A DNA stretch of 64,000 nucleotides from G965205725 sp965205725 (GTDB lineage Bacteria > Pseudomonadota > Gammaproteobacteria > Pseudomonadales > Halieaceae): contig OZ242189.1 in NCBI GenBank assembly GCA_965205725.1, positions 806,001 through 870,000 of the forward strand, given 5' to 3'. Below are positions 63,733-64,000 of this stretch, piece after piece. Numbering within the stretch: the first letter of the stretch is position 1; every line of letters starts with the position of its first letter. The position numbers and the translations under genes are program-made. Below the pieces are notes generated by a model that was given only the letters and a program-made list of their open reading frames with translations, searched no databases and was not told the origin of the DNA.

Positions 63733-64000
63733 CTAATACCAACTCACTACGGCATCGCACTCGGTGCTCAACTGCACGAAATCATCATCGCTGGCCAGCG
63801 GGATACGCGGATCTGTTTTTTTAAATAGACCGCGCGCGCAAGCGTCAGCAGAGAGTACATAAACGCGATTGACGCGCTGCAAAATTTGCTGTGGGAATTC
63901 ACTGCTCTCAATAGCCGCGTAGCTGCCTTCCTCGATAAGCAGAAGCACCGCGTCTTGCCTGCAGGCACGCAGGCAACTTTGCAGTGCATCGCTGTTAAAC
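63733..64000 (-). CDS. tusB: sulfur-relay protein TusB/DsrH, partial
   Basis: The gene runs off the right edge. The visible part reads NSDALQSCLRACRQDAVLLL, then IEEGSYAAIES, the RVYVLSADACARGL block and the typical SW-type end VVSWY. TusB forms the TusBCD complex that hands sulfur to TusE in 2-thiouridine synthesis. The order tusB-tusE-trpD2-like is as in Pseudomonas. Confidence 0.88.
   Translation of the reverse strand, partial: FNSDALQSCLRACRQDAVLLLIEEGSYAAIESSEFPQQILQRVNRVYVLSADACARGLFKKTDPRIPLASDDDFVQLSTECDAVVSWY

Noticed and set aside
1..64000. CRISPR arrays, rRNA genes and prophage structural genes
   Set aside because: I saw no regularly spaced direct repeats of 25-40 bp, no rRNA sequence and no phage structural proteins in the window.

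Overview
The window carries a dense gammaproteobacterial chromosome segment. Housekeeping gene order follows the Pseudomonas/Cellvibrionales pattern: yafS-rnhA-dnaQ, MTI phosphorylase-csiV-mfd-gap-nqrABCDEF-apbE-nqrM-lolCDE-DUF2062-comEC-exbBD-kdsB-murB, and uvrC-pgsA-tRNA. A Na+-pumping NADH dehydrogenase, the NhaB antiporter, a sodium-dependent transporter and scattered acyl-CoA metabolism genes suggest a marine or saline, aerobic, lipid-using bacterium. I would place it near Halieaceae/Spongiibacteraceae, but this is an inference from gene content and order only.

Layout. 1-6222: start of a DAHP synthase gene, then an AddB/AddA-like helicase-nuclease pair. 6262-16477: acyl-CoA ligase, luciferase-like oxidoreductase, yafS-rnhA-dnaQ, nhaB, nudC, sohB, CoA-transferase and a VOC protein. 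16639-21115: purB, a truncated hflD remnant, mnmA, a miniature insertion-sequence derivative and icd. 21182-35754: DUF6763-like gene, MTI phosphorylase, csiV, mfd, GAPDH and the complete NQR set with its two maturation factors. 35732-47213: lolC-lolD-lolE, DUF2062, comEC, exbB-exbD, kdsB, murB, uvrC and pgsA. 47289-49165: tRNA-Cys, a sodium symporter gene on the other strand, and tRNA-Leu(UAA).

49306-60412 is an accessory island placed directly after tRNA-Leu. It begins with a four-gene putative defence operon: an MmeI-type DNA methyltransferase, an AlbA_2/GHKL ATPase with a C-terminal winged helix, an SF2 helicase, and a GIY-YIG (T5orf172-type) nuclease. The methyltransferase keeps the MmeI architecture, but by my alignment its N-terminal domain has lost the PD-(D/E)XK catalytic motif. 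Cleavage would then have to come from the GIY-YIG protein in trans. A 26-codon leader ORF is coupled by ATGA to the helicase gene. The island continues with an IS630 remnant, a dinJ-yafQ toxin-antitoxin pair, an intact ISNCY/IS1202-like element with a 16-bp target duplication, and an older frameshifted IS481-like element into whose end the ISNCY element jumped.

60461-64000 returns to core genes: dimeric dUTPase, an unrecognised HTH/nuclease-like protein, trmA, a truncated TrpD2/YbiB-like gene, tusE and partial tusB. Several core genes are damaged (hflD, the trpD2-like gene, possibly the tusE 5' end), and the usual msbA/lpxK are missing between exbD and kdsB. The segment therefore shows both gene loss and insertion-sequence activity.
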